A DNA stretch of 64,000 bases from Streptomyces sp. CBMA29 (lineage in GTDB: Bacteria; Actinomycetota; Actinomycetes; Streptomycetales; Streptomycetaceae). The stretch lies in the NCBI RefSeq assembly GCF_014596445.1, contig NZ_MECL01000220.1, forward strand, positions 1 through 64,000. Reading direction: 5' to 3'. Below, piece after piece: positions 48,828 through 57,442 of this stretch. Position 1 is the stretch's first letter, and the number at the start of each line of letters is the position of its first letter. The notes beneath the pieces were generated by a model that ran no database searches, was not told the origin of the DNA, and saw only the letters and a program-made list of their open reading frames with translations. The position numbers and the translations under genes were made by a program.

Positions 48828-49670
48828 ATGACGACAACCAGCCCCGTGGTGCGGCGCAGGCGGCTTGGCCTGGAGTTTCGCGCTCTCCGGGAGCGTGCTG
48901 GACTCAAGGGGGACGAAGCCGCGAAGCGGCTGAAGTGGTCCAACTCGAAGCTGTCACGCGTGGAGTTGGGGCGCAGCCCGGTGACACCGGCCGATATGGC
49001 CAAACTGCTGGACTTGTACGACGTCCACGACCAGGAGCGCCGCGACGAGCTGGCCAAACTCAACCGCGAGGCGAGGCGCAAGGGTTGGTGGCAGCTCTAC
49101 AGCGACATCCCGTACTCGACGTACATCGGTCTTGAGGCGGAGGCGAAGACGTTGCTGACGTACCAGCACGTCATCCCCGGCCTGCTCCAGACGGAGGCGT
49201 ACGCCGAAGCGATCAATCGGGAGACCCTGACCGATCCCCCGATCGAGGCGTTGGAACAGCAGCTTGAGGTCCGGATGCAGCGGCAAGGTTTGCTCACCCG
49301 GCCGGACCCGATGCAGGTACGCGCGGTTCTGGACGAAGCCGCGCTTCGACGTCTGGTCGGGGGCGAAGAGGTCATGAAGGCCCAACTTCAAAGACTCCTG
49401 GAGCTGAGCACCCGGCGGAACGTCATCATCCAGGTGATCCCGTTCTCCGCCGGGGCCTACCCGGGCACTCGGACAGGCCCGTTCCTCATCCTCCGATACG
49501 AGCACCCTGCCGACCCCGACGTGATCTACGTCGAAGGTGACAGCGATCCCTTTCCGGACCGCGAAGGCACCGCCCACCGCTACGGAGTCATCTTCGACAA
49601 TCTGCGGGCCTGCGCCATGAGCGCGGCCGAGAGCCAGGCCCTCATCAAGAAACTCGTGGCAGAACTGTGA
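48828..49670 (+). CDS. XRE-family regulator with DUF5753 domain (intact)
   Basis: 280 residues from ATG 48828. HTH: LGLEFRALRERAGLKGDEAA, then RLKWSNSKLSRVELGRSPVT. DUF5753: YQHVIPGLLQTEAYAEAINR, VRAVLDEAALRRLVGGEEVM, QVIPFSAGAYPGTRTGPFLI, DVIYVEGDSD. This shows what the frameshifted gene at 21146-22001 should look like. It overlaps the following DUF397 gene (GTGA). Confidence 0.92.
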   Translation: MTTTSPVVRRRRLGLEFRALRERAGLKGDEAAKRLKWSNSKLSRVELGRSPVTPADMAKLLDLYDVHDQERRDELAKLNREARRKGWWQLYSDIPYSTYIGLEAEAKTLLTYQHVIPGLLQTEAYAEAINRETLTDPPIEALEQQLEVRMQRQGLLTRPDPMQVRAVLDEAALRRLVGGEEVMKAQLQRLLELSTRRNVIIQVIPFSAGAYPGTRTGPFLILRYEHPADPDVIYVEGDSDPFPDREGTAHRYGVIFDNLRACAMSAAESQALIKKLVAEL

Positions 49671-49894
49671 ACCGTGAACTGGATGGAGCGGTCATGACCA
49701 CAGACCTCACTCGTGCCCGGTGGCGCAAGTCCACCGCCAGCGTGGGCAACGGCGAATGCGTCGAGGTGGCGTTCGTCCCGAACGCCGTTGCCATGCGCGA
49801 CAGCAAAGACCCCACCGGCCCGGCACTCCTCTTCACCCCCGGCGAGTGGTCGGCCTTCACGCGGGGCGTCCAGGACGGCGAGTTCGACCGGTAG
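49667..49894 (+). CDS. DUF397 protein
   Basis: 75 residues from the GTG that overlaps the XRE stop; an ATG at 49694 with GGAG upstream is an alternative. ARWRKSTASVGNGECVEVAF, AMRDSKDPTGPALLFTP and WSAFTRGVQDGEF. It is the partner of the upstream XRE regulator and ends just before a strong hairpin. Confidence 0.9.
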   Translation: MNRELDGAVMTTDLTRARWRKSTASVGNGECVEVAFVPNAVAMRDSKDPTGPALLFTPGEWSAFTRGVQDGEFDR

Positions 49895-49907
49895 AGCCGG
49901 AAAGCGG

Positions 49908-49947
49908 GCGAGGCCCCGACTGCCAGCAACGGTGGTCGGGGCCTCGC
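49908..49947. terminator. Strong hairpin between convergent genes
   Basis: Perfect 13-bp arms GCGAGGCCCCGAC and GTCGGGGCCTCGC flank a 14-base loop. It begins 14 bp after the DUF397 stop and lies 32 bp from the stop of the convergent expansin-like gene. Confidence 0.8.
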
Positions 49948-49979
49948 GTGTTGGGGCCGTACAGCCCGGCGCAGCCGGG

Positions 49980-50870
49980 TCAGCAGGGGCCGTTGTCGGT
50001 CCAGACGGCCCAGGAGGCGGGGTCGGTGGGGGCGGCGTTCGTGGAGTAGTACGTGGACGTGAATTTGTGGCCGCTGTAGGAGACGACGTTGCCGGGGACG
50101 TAGGAGGTGGCGGGGTTCCAGGGGGTGGGGCAGCCGCCGGGGTTGCCGGTGCCGCCGCCGGTCGTGGTGGCGGAGACGGGAGTTGAGGTGGGGCTGAGGG
50201 TGCCGGAGGCGGTGGCGGCGGCGACCGTGTAGGTGTAGGCGGTGCCCGCGGTGAGGCCGGTGTCGGTGAAGGACGTGCCGCCGGTGGTGCCGACCTGGGA
50301 GCCGCCGCGGTAGACGGTGTACGAGGCCGCGCCGGAGACGCCGGTCCAGGACAGGGCGACCGAGGTGCCGGTGGTTGCGGTCGCGTGCAGGCCGGTGGGC
50401 GCGGCGAGCGGCGGGGGAGTGCCGTTCGAGGAGACGAACTGCCAGGTGATGCCGGTGACGACACCCGTGCCGAGCGGTGCGAACTCCGCGAAGGCGGGCT
50501 GGCTCAGGTCGATGTGCGTCGCGTCGCACGTCGGGCACTTGTCGGCCACCGGCACCGTGAGCGTCTTGCCGTTGTACGTGACCTGGACCGAAATCCCGCT
50601 GCACAGAGGGTCGTTGTTGGGGTTGGCCGAGGTCCACCACTGGTACGACACCGCGACCAGATACTGCGTGGACGCGTCGATCTGCGTCCCGCACGCGCCG
50701 TACCCGACGTCGTTGTAGTACGTCATCGACCCGCTCATCGGCTGCCCGACCGGCACGGCGGCCGACGCGGGGCCGTTGGTGAGAAGGACGAGCGCCGAGG
50801 CGGCGGCGAGGGCGCCTGTCCAGCGGGCGATACGTCGGCTGCGTCGGGTGCGTCGGGTGCGTCGCGGCAT
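49980..50870 (-). CDS. Secreted expansin/barwin-like protein with Fn3 and carbohydrate-binding domains
   Basis: 296 residues from ATG 50870 (GAGGAGAGG upstream; a GTG two codons earlier is too close to it). After a signal peptide ending ASA come a double-psi-barrel domain (~42-145: GSMTYYNDVGYGACGTQID, VADKCPTCDATHIDLSQPAF with the DLS Asp), an Fn3 domain (~158-240: APTGLHATATTGTSVALSW) and a CBM5/12-like domain (~252-296: WNPATSYVPGNVVSYSGHKF). It probably binds and loosens polysaccharide such as chitin or cellulose without hydrolysis. Confidence 0.87.
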   Translation of the reverse strand: MPRRTRRTRRSRRIARWTGALAAASALVLLTNGPASAAVPVGQPMSGSMTYYNDVGYGACGTQIDASTQYLVAVSYQWWTSANPNNDPLCSGISVQVTYNGKTLTVPVADKCPTCDATHIDLSQPAFAEFAPLGTGVVTGITWQFVSSNGTPPPLAAPTGLHATATTGTSVALSWTGVSGAASYTVYRGGSQVGTTGGTSFTDTGLTAGTAYTYTVAAATASGTLSPTSTPVSATTTGGGTGNPGGCPTPWNPATSYVPGNVVSYSGHKFTSTYYSTNAAPTDPASWAVWTDNGPC

Positions 50871-50975
50871 GCGCACGGTACCTCTCCTCTACGTCTGTTC
50901 AGTGGGGGGCAGACGAGCTGGGCGGTGCGCCGCTGACAGTACGCGAACAAGGGGTCGTGTGGTGGCGGTGTGCCG

Positions 50976-51677
50976 TCACACCGAACGGTTCAGGACGCCG
51001 TCGCCCGGCGCGCCCCCGGCCAGCAACCCGTCCACGAACGTCCGCAGCCCGTCGCGATACGTGTCCCGTATGGCCAGTTCGTGCCACCGGCCGCTGACGG
51101 CCGCCAGATGCGGCACCTTCTCCGCGTCGAACGTCTCGCGGAACACGGGAGGTTCGCCGCCGCTCGGCCACCGTACGGAGTGCGCGCGCACCAGGATCTC
51201 GCCGACCGTGTAGTACCAGACGCTGCGGAAGACATGCACGGACTGCTCCTGCGTACAGCCGTGTTCGTCCGCCCCTGACACGATGCCCTCGACCATCCAC
51301 AGCGCCGATTCGTCGAGCAGCCCGACGAAACCGTCCGTGGTCAGCACCTCCGCCGCCCACGGCCAGGCGGCGAGCGCGTCGTGCATCGCGGTGGCCGACG
51401 CCACGATGCGGTCGCGCGGGTCGCGGGGGAGTTCGGGGCGTTCGAGCTGGCTGATGTGGTGTTCGAGCAGCTGGACGAGGAGGTCTTCCTTGTCCCGGAT
51501 GTGGTGGTAGAGCGTCGTCGCGCCGATGCCCAGCTCGGCGGCCAGCCGCCGGATCGTCAGCTTCTCCCAGCCGTCGCGGTCGATGAGCCGGCGGGTCGCC
51601 GTGAGGATTTCCGCGCGGGAGGTCACGGGCGGGCGGCCGGTGCGGCCTCGCCGTGCGGCGGGCGTGGGTGGGGGCAT
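50976..51677 (-). CDS. TetR-family regulator of the adjacent MFS gene
   Basis: 233 residues from ATG 51677. HTH: RAEILTATRRLIDRDGWEKL, TIRRLAAELGIGATTLYHHI, RDKEDLLVQLLEHH, followed by a TetR_C (tetracycline-repressor-like) C-terminal domain. It is divergent from a DHA2-type exporter with a near-perfect dyad in between, the classic repressor/efflux pair. Confidence 0.9.
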   Translation of the reverse strand: MPPPTPAARRGRTGRPPVTSRAEILTATRRLIDRDGWEKLTIRRLAAELGIGATTLYHHIRDKEDLLVQLLEHHISQLERPELPRDPRDRIVASATAMHDALAAWPWAAEVLTTDGFVGLLDESALWMVEGIVSGADEHGCTQEQSVHVFRSVWYYTVGEILVRAHSVRWPSGGEPPVFRETFDAEKVPHLAAVSGRWHELAIRDTYRDGLRTFVDGLLAGGAPGDGVLNRSV

Positions 51678-51840
51678 GGGCCCATCATGCCGCGCCGCCG
51701 CCCACGGACCGCGCCCCTGCCGCGTACGCGGCCCGCCGTGACCTGCGCGGCCCGCGTACGCCCGCCCGCTCCCGGCCCGCGTACGCCCGTCCGCCCCCGG
51801 TCCACCCCCTCCCGATTCCCATCCGGCGCATCCGGTGCTA

Positions 51841-51862
51841 CTTTCGGAACACGTTCCTAAAG
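51841..51862. promoter_or_regulatory. Candidate TetR operator between regulator and exporter
   Basis: CTTTCGGAAC and GTTCCTAAAG are inverted repeats (9 of 10) around AC. The dyad lies 56 bp before the MFS start and 164 bp from the TetR start. Confidence 0.72.
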
Positions 51863-51917
51863 TCGGGGGCGGCAGAGAGAGGCGGCGCGCGCCGCCGCCG
51901 AGAACGGGGAGTCCGCG

Positions 51918-53453
51918 ATGCGGAAGAGGATGAGGATGAGGAAGAGTCCGAGCAGCAGCCCGATCGAACCGGGGGGCCCGGACACCCCGGCGCCCCCGAC
52001 AGCCCCGCCGAGCGGGGTCCCGGCGGCCGTCCGCCCGGGGCTGACCCTCGCGGTCGTCGCCGTCGTCCAGTTCATGGTGTCGCTCGACGTGTCCGTCGTG
52101 AACGTCGGACTGCCCCAGATCGCGTCCGGCCTCGGCTTCGGCCCGGTCGGCCTGACCTGGGTGATCCACGCGTACGCCCTCACGTACGGCGGCCTGCTCC
52201 TGCTCGGCGGCAAGGCGGCCGACCGCTACGGCCGCAAGCGGGTGCTGCTGCTCGGGCTCGCCCTGTTCGGCCTGGCCTCCCTCGGCGGCGGCCTCGCCCA
52301 GAGCCCCGCCCAACTCGTCGCCGCCCGCACGATCCAGGGCATCGGCGCCGCCGCACTCGCCCCCGCCGCGCTGGCGCTGCTGACCGGGACGTTCCCCGAA
52401 GGCCGGGCGCGCGTAAAGGCGTTCGGCATCTGGAGCGCGGTCAACGCGGCGGGCGGCGCCTTCGGCGTCGTGATCGGCGGTGTCCTGACGCAGTACGCGA
52501 GTTGGCGCTGGGTCATGCTGGTCAACGTGCCAATGGCCGCGTGTGCGCTGGCACTTGCCTGGCGCGGGGTCACCGCGACCGCGCCCAACGCGCGCGCCGG
52601 CCGCCCCGACGTACTCGGCGCCGTACTCGCCACCGCGGGCATGACGCTCCTGGTCTTCGGCGTCGTCCGCACCGACCGGCACGGCTGGACCTCGGCCGCC
52701 ACCCTCTCGACGCTCGCCGTCGCCGTCGTCCTGCTGGCCGCCTTCCTCTACGTCGAGCGGACCACGGTCCGCGAACCCCTCATCCGGCTCGGCCTGTTCG
52801 CCAACCGCTCGGTCTCCGGCGCGAACGCGTTCAACCTCCTGGTCGGCGCCGCGATGACCCCGTCCTTCTACTTCGTGTCCCTCTACCTCCAGGACATCCT
52901 CGGCAAGGGGCCCGCGCTGACCGGCGCCATGTTCCTGCCCTTCACCTTCGGCCTGATCGGCGGCTCCGTGCTCGCCATCAAGCTGGGCTACCGCTTCCCG
53001 CCGCGCACCCTGCTCGTCACCGGCGGCATCCTGACGGCCGTCGGGCTCGGCTGGTTCGGCATGATCAGCGCCGACGGGTCCTTCGCCGCCGACATCCTCG
53101 GCCCCTCGATCGTCGCCAGCGTCGGCTTCGGACTCTGCCTCGGCCCGGTCGTCTCCACCGCCACGGCGGGCGTCGCGCCCCACGAGACCGGCACCGCCTC
53201 CGGCCTGCTCAACAGCTCCCGCCAGATCGGCGCCTCCCTCGGCCTCGCCGCACTGGGCACCGCCGCGCAGCACCGCACGGGCGGACGCGCGACGCTCGGT
53301 GCGCTTTGCGACGGTTACGGGTTCGGGCTGACGCTGGGCGCCGCGCTGCTGGTCGCGGCGGTAGCCGTCGCCCTGACCGTGCTGCGGCGGACCGGGGCGC
53401 CGGGGCGTGAAGCCCCGTCCGTGGAGCGGGACTTGGTGCCGGCGGGGGACTGA
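51918..53453 (+). CDS. DHA2-type MFS multidrug exporter
   Basis: 511 residues, 14 predicted membrane segments. Motif A is GGKAADRYGRKRVLLLGLAL; motif C is in GAAFGVVIGG-like NAAGGAFGVVIGGVLTQY; the first segment has QFMVSLDVSVVNVGLPQIA, typical of the EmrB/QacA group. It should export drugs or toxic metabolites by proton antiport. The N-terminal 40 residues are Arg- then Pro-rich. It is controlled most likely by the divergent TetR gene. Confidence 0.92.
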   Translation: MRKRMRMRKSPSSSPIEPGGPDTPAPPTAPPSGVPAAVRPGLTLAVVAVVQFMVSLDVSVVNVGLPQIASGLGFGPVGLTWVIHAYALTYGGLLLLGGKAADRYGRKRVLLLGLALFGLASLGGGLAQSPAQLVAARTIQGIGAAALAPAALALLTGTFPEGRARVKAFGIWSAVNAAGGAFGVVIGGVLTQYASWRWVMLVNVPMAACALALAWRGVTATAPNARAGRPDVLGAVLATAGMTLLVFGVVRTDRHGWTSAATLSTLAVAVVLLAAFLYVERTTVREPLIRLGLFANRSVSGANAFNLLVGAAMTPSFYFVSLYLQDILGKGPALTGAMFLPFTFGLIGGSVLAIKLGYRFPPRTLLVTGGILTAVGLGWFGMISADGSFAADILGPSIVASVGFGLCLGPVVSTATAGVAPHETGTASGLLNSSRQIGASLGLAALGTAAQHRTGGRATLGALCDGYGFGLTLGAALLVAAVAVALTVLRRTGAPGREAPSVERDLVPAGD

Positions 53454-53616
53454 GGGGCGGGTGCGGCCGTACGGGGGCGGGCTCTTTCCCGCCACCGTAC
53501 GGTCAACTACCGGCCGAAGACGGCTCTTTCGGGTCCGGCCAGGTTGTCATGGGCATGACCTCATGCGTAACGCGAGCCCCATGCACCACCCGGCCCTCCG
53601 AGAGGATCGCATCAGA

Positions 53617-54663
53617 GTGAGAAGTCCGAGAAGCCTCGTGAGCAGTCTGAAGCCGAAATCGACGGCGACCGTTTTCGTGACCGCGGCGGCGCTGGCCCTG
53701 GGCTGCGGCCTGGGAACGGCCGCGGCGGCCCCTTCGTCCCCCTCTCCGTCCGCCGTTGCCGTTGCCGCCGCCGCTCCCGCCTGCGGCTCTGCGGCGGTCT
53801 CCGGCCGTACCGTCAGCGGAGCGCTGTCCGCGGCTGAGGTCCACCGTCAGCTCAACTCCCTGACGCAGCAGCACCGTTCGCAGTACGGGACGCCGTCCGG
53901 GATCGCGGCCAAGGGCCCGCTCGGCGACACGGCCGCCACGGGCACGGCCACGGCCACGGCCACGGCCACGGGCACGGCCACGGGCACCGTCGTACGGCCG
54001 CTGCTCGACATCCACCCGGCGCAGGGCACGGCGTTCAAGTCGCTGTCCGGCTCGGACGGTTCGTGCGCCACCCAGTCCGTCTCGACCCAGCTCACGGTGC
54101 ACGACAGCGGCACCACCATCTACACCCCGACGATGTACCCGGCGGGCGGCTCCTGCGTCGAACTCGTCACCGTCTACACGCGGACGGTCCGCTCGGTCTC
54201 CGCCTGGGACTGGTGCCGCAGCGTCAACTTCGCCGCCTCCGTCACCATCAACAGCTCCTTCCTCACCACCTACACCGGCGGCACCGGGGCCTACACCGGC
54301 CGCGTCGTGAAGACCTCCGCCGCCTCCAACACCTGGTCCGCGGACCTCTACAACTACTCGACCGGCCGGTGGGACACCCTCTTCGCCCAGTCCGGCACCA
54401 ACCAGTCCGGCCGCACCGACGGCTGGGACATCGAAGAGCTCTACTCCACCGTCGGCGCCTCCGGGCAGGCGTCCTCCTGCACCGACATGGCCAACCTCAC
54501 GTTCGAGTCCGCCAACATCGCCGTCCGCACCAACGGCACGTGGTCCCCCGCCTCCACCGCCAACGCCGACACCCACTACGACTCCCCCGCCGGCTCCTTC
54601 TACTGCCCCACCCGCACCTTCCAGATGCTCACCGCGTACACCCACTGGAAAGCCACCGGCTGA
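53617..54663 (+). CDS. Secreted protein of unknown function
   Basis: 348 residues from a GTG preceded by AGAGGA. A signal peptide (TATVFVTAAALALGCGLG ending AAAAP) is followed by a helical stretch (SGALSAAEVHRQLNSLTQQH), a low-complexity TATATATATGTATG segment coded by 6-bp tandem repeats (53936-53988), and a ~220-residue beta-rich domain. That domain has several Cys and many aromatic residues (YTRTVRSVSAWDWCRSVNFA; DGWDIEELYSTVG). I recognise no family. The layout suggests an extracellular binding protein. Confidence 0.75.
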   Translation: MRSPRSLVSSLKPKSTATVFVTAAALALGCGLGTAAAAPSSPSPSAVAVAAAAPACGSAAVSGRTVSGALSAAEVHRQLNSLTQQHRSQYGTPSGIAAKGPLGDTAATGTATATATATGTATGTVVRPLLDIHPAQGTAFKSLSGSDGSCATQSVSTQLTVHDSGTTIYTPTMYPAGGSCVELVTVYTRTVRSVSAWDWCRSVNFAASVTINSSFLTTYTGGTGAYTGRVVKTSAASNTWSADLYNYSTGRWDTLFAQSGTNQSGRTDGWDIEELYSTVGASGQASSCTDMANLTFESANIAVRTNGTWSPASTANADTHYDSPAGSFYCPTRTFQMLTAYTHWKATG

Positions 54664-54664
54664 C

Positions 54665-54727
54665 CTCGCCCCGTCCCCCCGGCCCCGACCGGCCTCGTCC
54701 CGCACGTGGGGGGCCGGGCGGGGCGGC
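54665..54727 (+). terminator. Possible long hairpin after the secreted-protein gene
   Basis: GCCCCGTCCCCCCGGCC pairs imperfectly with GGGGGGCCGGGCGGGGC around a ~28-base loop directly after the stop codon. Confidence 0.5.
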
Positions 54728-54741
54728 ACTAGGGTGGGGTG

Positions 54742-55173
54742 ATGGCGGCGATTCGGCAGATCCAGGTGACCTTTGACTGCGCGGAGCCCGAGCGGGTCGC
54801 TCGGTTCTGGTGCGAGGTGCTGGGGTATGTGGTGCCGGCGCCGCCGGAGGGGTTCGGGACGTGGGGGGAGTACGACGCCGCGCAGGCTCCGGAGGAGCGG
54901 GGGTCGTGGTTCGCGTGTGTGGATCCCTCGGGGGCGGGGCCGCGGTTGTATTTCCAGCGGGTTCCCGAGGGGAAGGCCGTCAAGAACCGGGTGCACCTCG
55001 ACGTGCGGGTGGGCACCGGTCTGGCGGGGGAGGAGCGGCTGGCCGCGCTGGAGGCGGAATGCGCGCGGCTGATCCCGCTCGGCGCGGTCCGCGTACGGCT
55101 GCTGTACGACGGCGGCAGCGACTCGTGCATCGCGATGCAGGACATCGAGGGCAACGAGTTCTGCCTCGACTGA
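54742..55173 (+). CDS. VOC-family glyoxalase-like protein
   Basis: 143 residues. AIRQIQVTFDCAEPERVARF, WCEVLGYVVPAPPEG, PRLYFQRVPEGKAVKNRVHL and DVRV, then AMQDIEGNEFCLD: the glyoxalase-like fold common in actinobacteria. No substrate can be assigned. It is followed by the ArsR-type operator and the ABC transporter, but 135 bp separate them, so it is probably a separate unit. Confidence 0.83.
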   Translation: MAAIRQIQVTFDCAEPERVARFWCEVLGYVVPAPPEGFGTWGEYDAAQAPEERGSWFACVDPSGAGPRLYFQRVPEGKAVKNRVHLDVRVGTGLAGEERLAALEAECARLIPLGAVRVRLLYDGGSDSCIAMQDIEGNEFCLD

Positions 55174-55204
55174 CCCGCCCGTGGGGACCCGCGCCGGAAG
55201 CTGC

Positions 55205-55224
55205 TATTTGCGTATCGACGCAAT
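55205..55224 (+). promoter_or_regulatory. ArsR-type operator upstream of the ABC transporter
   Basis: TATTTGCGTATCGACGCAAT contains the inverted repeat TTGCGT-N4-ACGCAA. A closely matching site (15 of 20) covers the start codon of the arsR-like gene at 59289. This links the regulator to the transporter operon. Confidence 0.68.
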
Positions 55225-55307
55225 AAGCGGCACACTTCTCGGGTCGGACCCCGGCGGAGCCGTCACGGCGCCACGGGGGCGGAATGTGTCGTGGAAGGAG
55301 GCAGCTC

Positions 55308-55355
55308 ATGGGTGCAGACCCTCCTAGTCCGCGCTGCCTCCGGGCCGCCGCGTAG
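55308..55355 (+). CDS. 15-residue leader ORF with a strong ribosome site
   Basis: GGAAGGAGG lies seven bases before ATG; the peptide is MGADPPSPRCLRAAA, then TAG. It sits 85 bp after the operator and 265 bp before the permease start. Short leader ORFs with a Cys are known upstream of transport genes in actinobacteria and can act by translation-dependent attenuation. The Pro-Pro-Ser-Pro run may also slow ribosomes. Coding status is inferred from the ribosome site alone. Confidence 0.5.
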   Translation: MGADPPSPRCLRAAA

Positions 55356-55620
55356 CCCGGATCGCCTGAGCCGTACGCGCGCACGCCCGGCCCGTACGCC
55401 CGCACGCCAGGCCCGTACGCCCGGCCCGTATCCCCATGTGCCTGGCGCGTACCGCGTACCCCCGTACCCCGTATCCCCTCCCCGGCCGCCCCCGGCGACC
55501 CCCCTTCTGCCTGCCCGCACCCGCGAGCACCCCCGCTCCGTACCGCGAAACCGGCTGTCGGCATGTCCGGCGCGGTACGGGTGCGGTGGCGTGCGCACAG
55601 TGTGGGCGGAGGTCACTGTG

Positions 55621-57399
55621 ATGTCGTTCCGCACGGACAAGACGGACAAGAGTGTGAGCCGCGCACCCCGAACGCCCCCGGGGCCGCTGCGGCGCGCGAC
55701 GCGGCTGCCGGGCCGGATGTCGTGGGTGGATCTGGTGGTGGCGGCGGCCGTACTGGTGCTGCTGTACCTCGCGCTGCGCGTGGGCCAGGGGACGACGGTG
55801 TCGTTCAGCCCGAACCGCTCCGTGACGGTGGACACCGATCCGGCCCGGCTGCCGTACGACGCGGCGCGCAGCCTGCTGCGGATGTTCATCGCGCTGGCGG
55901 CGTCCACGGTCTTCACCTTCGGGTACGCGTACGCCGCCGCCAAGAGCCGGCGGCTGGAGCGCATCCTGATCCCGGCGCTGGACATTCTCCAGTCGGTCCC
56001 CGTGCTGGGCTTCCTGACGGTCGCCGTGACCGGCTTCATCGCGCTGTTCCCCGGCAGCCTCCTCGGCCTGGAGTGCGCGTCGATCTTCGCGATCTTCACC
56101 TCGCAGGCGTGGAACATGACGTTCGGCTTCTACCACTCCCTCATCTCGCTGCCGCGCGAACTGGACGAGCTGTCACGGTCGTTCGGCTTCACGCGCTGGA
56201 TGCGGTTCTGGAACGTGGAGCTGCCGTCGGGCGCCATCAGCCTGGTCTGGAACGGAATGATGAGTTTCGGCGGCGGCTGGTTCTTCCTCGTGGCGTCCGA
56301 GGCGATCAGCGTCAACAACAAGAACTACGCGCTGCCGGGGGTCGGTTCGTACGCGGGAGCGGCCATCGCGGACGGCGATCTCGGCCGGGTCGGCTGGGCC
56401 ATCGCCACGATGGCGGTCATGGTCATCGGCGTGAACTTCCTGTTCTGGCGGCCCCTGACCGCGTGGGCGGAGAAGTTCAAGAACGAGCAGTTCGAGGCCA
56501 CCGAGGTGCAGCGCTCGATCGTGCTGGACTTCCTGCGCCGCTCCAACTGGCCCCGCCTGCTGGGCCGCGCGCTGCGCCCGCTCGGCCGGGCCGTCAACCG
56601 CGCGGGCCGCGTCTTCGGCGTCGACGACCGCCCGCTCGCCGTCGATCCGGCCCGGCGGCGTACCGGCGACATCGTCTTCACCCTCGCCGCGAGCGGGCTG
56701 ATCGGCTGGGGCCTGTACGATCTCGCCGGATATCTGCGCGCCCGTACGGGACTCGGGGTGTTCGGCGAGCCGCTGCTGCTGGGTCTGGCCACCCTCGCCC
56801 GGGTCGTGGTCCTGGTGGTCGTCGCGACGGTGGTGTGGGTGCCGGTCGGCGTACGCGTCGGGCTCTCGCCGAAGCTGACCCGGATCGCCCAGCCGGTTGT
56901 CCAGGTGCTGGCCAGCTTCCCCGCCAACTTCCTCTTCCCGCTGGCCGTTTGGTTCTTCCTCAAGACCGGTCTGTCCATCAACGTCGGCGGCATCCTGCTG
57001 ATGGCCCTCGGCGCCCAGTGGTACATCCTCTTCAACGCCATCGCCGGTGCCATGTCCATCCCCACCGACCTGCGCGAGGCCATGGACGACCTGGGCGTAC
57101 GCGGTTGGCAGCGCTGGCGCCGCCTCATCATTCCCGGCATCTTCCCGTCGTACGTGACCGGCGGTATCACCGCGTCCGGCGGCGCCTGGAACGCCTCGAT
57201 CGTCGCCGAGGTCGTCACCTTCGGCGGTACGACGCTCACCGCCACCGGCCTCGGCGCGTACATCGCCAAGGCCACGGCGAGCGGCGACTTCCCGCATCTG
57301 CTGGCCGGGGTGGCCGTGATGAGCGTGTACGTCGTCGGCCTCAACCGGCTGGTGTGGCGCCGTATGCAACGGCTGGCCGAGACCCGCTACTCCCTCTGA
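55621..57399 (+). CDS. ABC transporter permease, duplicated (two BPD-type domains in one chain)
   Basis: 592 residues from ATG 55621 (GGAGG upstream). Two copies of a six-segment permease domain are joined in one chain (about 35-285 and 350-585). Each has an EAA-like loop: ELDELSRSFGFTRWMRFWNV and DLREAMDDLGVRGWQRWRRL. This is the duplicated permease of nitrate/sulfonate/anion-type ABC systems (COG4986-like). It pairs with the ATPase 43 bp downstream. No binding protein gene is present. The long frame open upstream is Pro/Arg-rich filler, not part of the protein. Confidence 0.88.
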   Translation: MSFRTDKTDKSVSRAPRTPPGPLRRATRLPGRMSWVDLVVAAAVLVLLYLALRVGQGTTVSFSPNRSVTVDTDPARLPYDAARSLLRMFIALAASTVFTFGYAYAAAKSRRLERILIPALDILQSVPVLGFLTVAVTGFIALFPGSLLGLECASIFAIFTSQAWNMTFGFYHSLISLPRELDELSRSFGFTRWMRFWNVELPSGAISLVWNGMMSFGGGWFFLVASEAISVNNKNYALPGVGSYAGAAIADGDLGRVGWAIATMAVMVIGVNFLFWRPLTAWAEKFKNEQFEATEVQRSIVLDFLRRSNWPRLLGRALRPLGRAVNRAGRVFGVDDRPLAVDPARRRTGDIVFTLAASGLIGWGLYDLAGYLRARTGLGVFGEPLLLGLATLARVVVLVVVATVVWVPVGVRVGLSPKLTRIAQPVVQVLASFPANFLFPLAVWFFLKTGLSINVGGILLMALGAQWYILFNAIAGAMSIPTDLREAMDDLGVRGWQRWRRLIIPGIFPSYVTGGITASGGAWNASIVAEVVTFGGTTLTATGLGAYIAKATASGDFPHLLAGVAVMSVYVVGLNRLVWRRMQRLAETRYSL

Positions 57400-57442
57400 A
57401 CACACCCCGCTTCAGCCCCGCTCACATCCTCAGGAGGCCGTC

